Shown here piece by piece: positions 62,688 to 64,000 of a stretch of DNA of 64,000 bases. The notes beneath the pieces are model-generated. The model was not told the DNA's origin and made no database searches. It saw only the letters and a list, made by a program, of their open reading frames with translations. The translations under genes were made by a program, and so were the position numbers. Position 1 is the stretch's first letter. Each line of letters starts with the position of its first letter. The DNA is from Rutidosis leptorrhynchoides (taxonomy: Eukaryota > Streptophyta > Magnoliopsida > Asterales > Asteraceae), in contig NC_092338.1 of NCBI RefSeq assembly GCF_046630445.1, positions 343,981,501 to 344,045,500 on the forward strand, in the 5' to 3' direction.

Positions 62688-63200
62688 AATAGGTGAAAAT
62701 CCAAATATGAAATTGAGTGAAAATAGTTATTCTGTGATGAAGGGATTCGTACTTTTGTGGTTGTAAGTAGGATAGTAAATGACTATTGAATCAGATTCGA
62801 AGAATGTACAGTGTAACTTATTAATGTGAAATCTAAATATTCCTCGGGTATTACCTACCCGTTAAAATATTTTCACCATTAACAGTTTGTACAAAAGAAA
62901 TTTTAATTACAATCTTTATGAAAACATATATACATATATATTTTCTTCAAATGTAATCATGGATTTAATGAGTTAATATGATATTAAACTCATTTTATTT
63001 TCGGTTTGAGCTAGAATAAATAATTTCTAAAACTTTTAGAAACCACATATTCTTCGCAGAATATTTCTTCAATGAAGTTATGAATTAATACTTCATCGTC
63101 CATTGTTGTTGGTACTCCTTGGTATCTATGGTGCGTATGACGTTGATGTTCGTGTGACAGATTGTGAAGTTGAGGTTTGCGATGCGGTTGTTGTTGGTGG
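62688..63200 (-). pseudogene. composite internal region copy 2, third part, with gag-like tail
   Basis: Continues the homology with 21780-21973 and 44058-44400. The minus strand shows HHQQQPHRKPQLHNLSHEHQ, a His/Gln-rich counterpart of the end of the gag-like frame at 44280-44812. The uninterrupted Athila target site is at about 62875-62895. Confidence 0.5.
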
Positions 63201-64000
63201 TGAAATGTCCCGTTCATATTGATTATAAACATTCCATATTAATTGATTTCGTTTCGAGGTTTTGACCTCTATATGAGACGTTTTTCAAAGACTGCATTCA
63301 TTTTTAAAACAACCATAACCTTTATTTTATCAATAAAGGTTTCAAAAGCATTACGTATATTATCAAATAATGATAATCTAAAATATACTGTTTACACACG
63401 ACCATTACATAATGGTTTACAATAGAAATATATTACATCGACATATGTTTCTTGAATGCAGTTTTTACATAATATCATACAAACATGGACTCCAAATCTT
63501 GTCCTTATTTTAGTATGCAACAGCGGAAGCTCTTAATATTCACCTGAGAATAAACATGCTTTAAACATCAACAAAAATGTTGCTGAGTTATAGGTTTAAC
63601 CTATATATATCAAATCGTAACAATAGACCACAAGATTTCATATTTCAATATACATCCCATACATAGAGATAAAAATCATTCATATGGTGAACACCTGGTA
63701 ACCGACATTAACAAGATGCATATATAAGAATATCCCCATCATTCCGGGACACCCTTCGGATATGATATAAATTTCGAAGTACTAAAGCATCCAGTACTTT
63801 GGATGGGGTTTGTTAGGCCCAATAGATCTATCTTTAGGATTCGCGTCAATTAGGGTGTCTGTTCCCTAATTCTTAGATTACCAGACTTAATAAAAAGGGG
63901 GCATATTCGATTTCGATAATTCAACCATAGAATGTAGTTTCACGTACTTGTGTCTATTTTGTAAATCATTTATAAAACCTGCATGTATTCTCATCCCAAA
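63201..64000 (-). mobile_element. start of a further long LTR, truncated by the window end
   Basis: Begins TGAAATGTCCCGTTCATATT and matches, in reverse orientation, 39489 down to about 38690 of the solo LTR. GGTGG (63196-63200) would be the left target duplication. It interrupts the gag-like region of copy 2; whether it is a solo LTR or a full element cannot be seen here. Confidence 0.82.

Overview
The window is plant nuclear DNA, AT-rich and almost entirely built of transposable elements. One clear host gene is visible: an OVATE-family transcriptional regulator (minus strand, 718-1272). Interstitial TTTAGGG repeats, an En/Spm (CACTA) transposon, Athila and Tekay-type Ty3 retroelements, Ty1/copia and hAT elements and the OVATE gene all point to a eudicot. 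The long-LTR families look like those of Asteraceae, but that is an inference from memory and not a database result.

Left part (1-15451). The OVATE gene is followed upstream by a 6.66-kb Ty1/copia-type element (1529-8190, TSD TAGTT) whose start lies about 250 bp from the OVATE start codon. Its two 238-bp LTRs look identical although its integrase/RT/RNase H reading frames are wrecked, and its RNase H is interrupted by a fragment of a poly(A)-binding-protein (PABP) gene. A 532-bp hAT element (TSD ACCTTACT) sits inside it. Next come a Helitron-like terminus (8565-8593), a solo Ty3-type LTR (8749-11934, TSD TGATT), a second non-autonomous hAT (12403-13060, TSD GTATTAGA) and AT-rich intergenic DNA.

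Right part (15452-64000). A large non-autonomous Ty3-type element with about 4-kb LTRs lies in minus orientation in the order LTR - internal - LTR - internal, and the second internal copy runs past the window. Its internal DNA carries a gag-like frame and another degenerate PABP fragment in each copy. Copy 1 is split by an Athila element (21979-44052, TSD ACAGT). That Athila is split within gag by a solo LTR of another Ty3-type family (28581-39489, TSD TACAA), and the solo LTR is split by a CACTA transposon (29893-37341, TSD GGT) with a damaged TNP2-type transposase and a Ulp1/C48-like protease gene. This is a four-level nest in which every boundary can be read to the base. The Athila also hosts a fold-back element containing inverted telomere-like repeats (41205-41875). 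Copy 2 is split by a complete but nonsense-riddled Tekay-like chromovirus (49533-58335, TSD AAAAA) and by a solo Athila LTR (60780-62682, TSD ATTCT). Another LTR starts at 63201 and leaves the window. Because the two composite copies are paralogous, each serves as the empty site for insertions in the other.

No rRNA, functional tRNA or CRISPR array is seen. The most unusual signals are the PABP fragments in two unrelated retroelement classes, the recently inserted but coding-dead copia element next to the OVATE gene, arrays of short hairpins in the Athila LTRs that keep their shape while changing sequence, tRNA-like box pairs inside the long LTRs, and the telomere-repeat fold-back.
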